Positions 16,112 through 16,598 of a stretch of 16,598 bases of DNA are shown here, piece after piece. The DNA comes from CAWUIH01 sp963922495 (GTDB lineage: Bacteria; Pseudomonadota; Gammaproteobacteria; Coxiellales; Coxiellaceae). Under the pieces are notes generated by a model. That model was not told where the DNA came from. It worked only from the letters and a program-made list of their open reading frames with translations, and did not search any database. Numbering within the stretch: position 1 is the stretch's first letter; each line of letters begins with the position of its first letter. The position numbers and the translations under genes are program-made. The stretch is from assembly GCA_963922495.1 (NCBI GenBank), contig CAWUIH010000034.1, positions 1 through 16,598 of the forward strand, written 5' to 3'.

Positions 16112-16598
16112 CTAATGCAAATCTCCCCATCGAGCTTGTAACATACTAACTGCACTGATAGTGGCCGTTTCAGTGCGTAATATTCGTGGGCCCAATGACA
16201 TCGATAAAAAACCTTGTCGCTGCGCTAACTGAATCTCGGAAGAGGTTAACCCCCCTTCGGGTCCGATGAGCATAGAACAATTTGTGATCTTGTCTAAGAT
16301 TTGCGGTGATTGAGTTTGATGCGGGTCACAAACCAGTTTGAGGCCTCTTTTGGGTTGTGACAACCAATTTTCGATAGCTTGGGGGGCAGTTAATTCGGGA
16401 ATAACACAACGGCCACTCTGTTCACAAGCTCCAATGACAATGCCTTTCCAGTGAGCGAATCGCTTTTCTATACGCTGCATATTTAATTTTACACCACAAC
16501 GATTGGTAAACAAAGGTACAATTCGCTTCACACCCAACTCAACGTAAGCCCTCGAGAATCTCCCCTTGGAATTTGAGTGATCATGATAGTCCTCAACC
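16112..16598 (-). CDS. rsmE: 16S rRNA (uracil-1498-N3)-methyltransferase RsmE (5'-partial, runs off window)
   Basis: RsmE is a SPOUT-fold methyltransferase that modifies U1498 of 16S rRNA using S-adenosylmethionine. The C-terminal signature is complete: LIGPEGGLTSSEI, then SLGPRILRTETATISA, which form the knotted cofactor site. ELGVKRIVPLF and ACEQSGR are also typical. A TTG at 16535-16537 is not a credible start because the frame is open on the minus strand to 16598 and the conserved ELGVKRIVP spans that point. About 162 codons are visible of a usual 240-250. Between 16540 and 16598 the in-frame sequence is a poor family match (see findings), so the gene could be damaged just inside the window edge. 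It is convergent with glmU. Confidence 0.88.
   Translation of the reverse strand, partial: VEDYHDHSNSKGRFSRAYVELGVKRIVPLFTNRCGVKLNMQRIEKRFAHWKGIVIGACEQSGRCVIPELTAPQAIENWLSQPKRGLKLVCDPHQTQSPQILDKITNCSMLIGPEGGLTSSEIQLAQRQGFLSMSLGPRILRTETATISAVSMLQARWGDLH

Overview
The window looks like a chromosomal segment of a gammaproteobacterium with moderately low GC. The evidence is the order parB ... atpIBEFHAGDC-glmU and clearly gammaproteobacterial F1Fo subunits (for example, the beta subunit P-loop keeps E. coli numbering exactly). An ISL3-type insertion sequence, two adjacent broken genes and a run of AT-rich genes suggest a host-associated lineage under relaxed selection, possibly Legionellales/Coxiellaceae-like. 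That taxonomic guess is inference, not a database result.

Layout. (1) Bases 1-1043 are the right-hand part of an ISL3-family IS: the transposase frame is open to the left window edge and the right terminal repeat ends at 1043. (2) parB (1096-1971) begins 52 bp beyond the IS. Its usual partner parA is not visible and would lie left of the IS or be disrupted by it. (3) A block at 1978-7502 sits between parB and atpI, which are neighbours in relatives such as Pseudomonas. It holds an intact MFS transporter, then a large gene fusing an acyl carrier domain, a fatty acyl-AMP ligase-like domain and a PlsC acyltransferase, then a UMF1/Atg22-type MFS transporter. The large gene is cut by one in-frame stop at 5877, and the transporter by a frameshift near 6490. 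The two genes overlap (ATGA) and so probably formed one functional unit that has decayed. (4) A 156-bp spacer carries a good sigma70-type promoter (TTGCCT-17 bp-TATACT), followed by the complete ATP synthase operon atpI-B-E-F-H-A-G-D-C (7659-14542), with glmU 21 bp downstream. (5) A 156-bp spacer with two inverted repeats separates glmU from the convergent 3' part of rsmE, which runs off the right edge and whose N-terminal part looks irregular.

How the genes work together. The atp genes encode the whole F1Fo ATP synthase (a, b, c, delta, alpha, gamma, beta and epsilon, plus the assembly factor AtpI). GlmU makes UDP-GlcNAc for peptidoglycan and LPS. ParB serves chromosome segregation. RsmE modifies 16S rRNA. 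The decayed acyl-ligase/acyltransferase plus transporter pair most likely once activated or transferred a fatty acid in the membrane; its product cannot be named from sequence alone.

The closest thing to an unusual system here is that broken three-domain acyl module. I see no CRISPR array, tRNA, rRNA, toxin-antitoxin or recognisable defence system.
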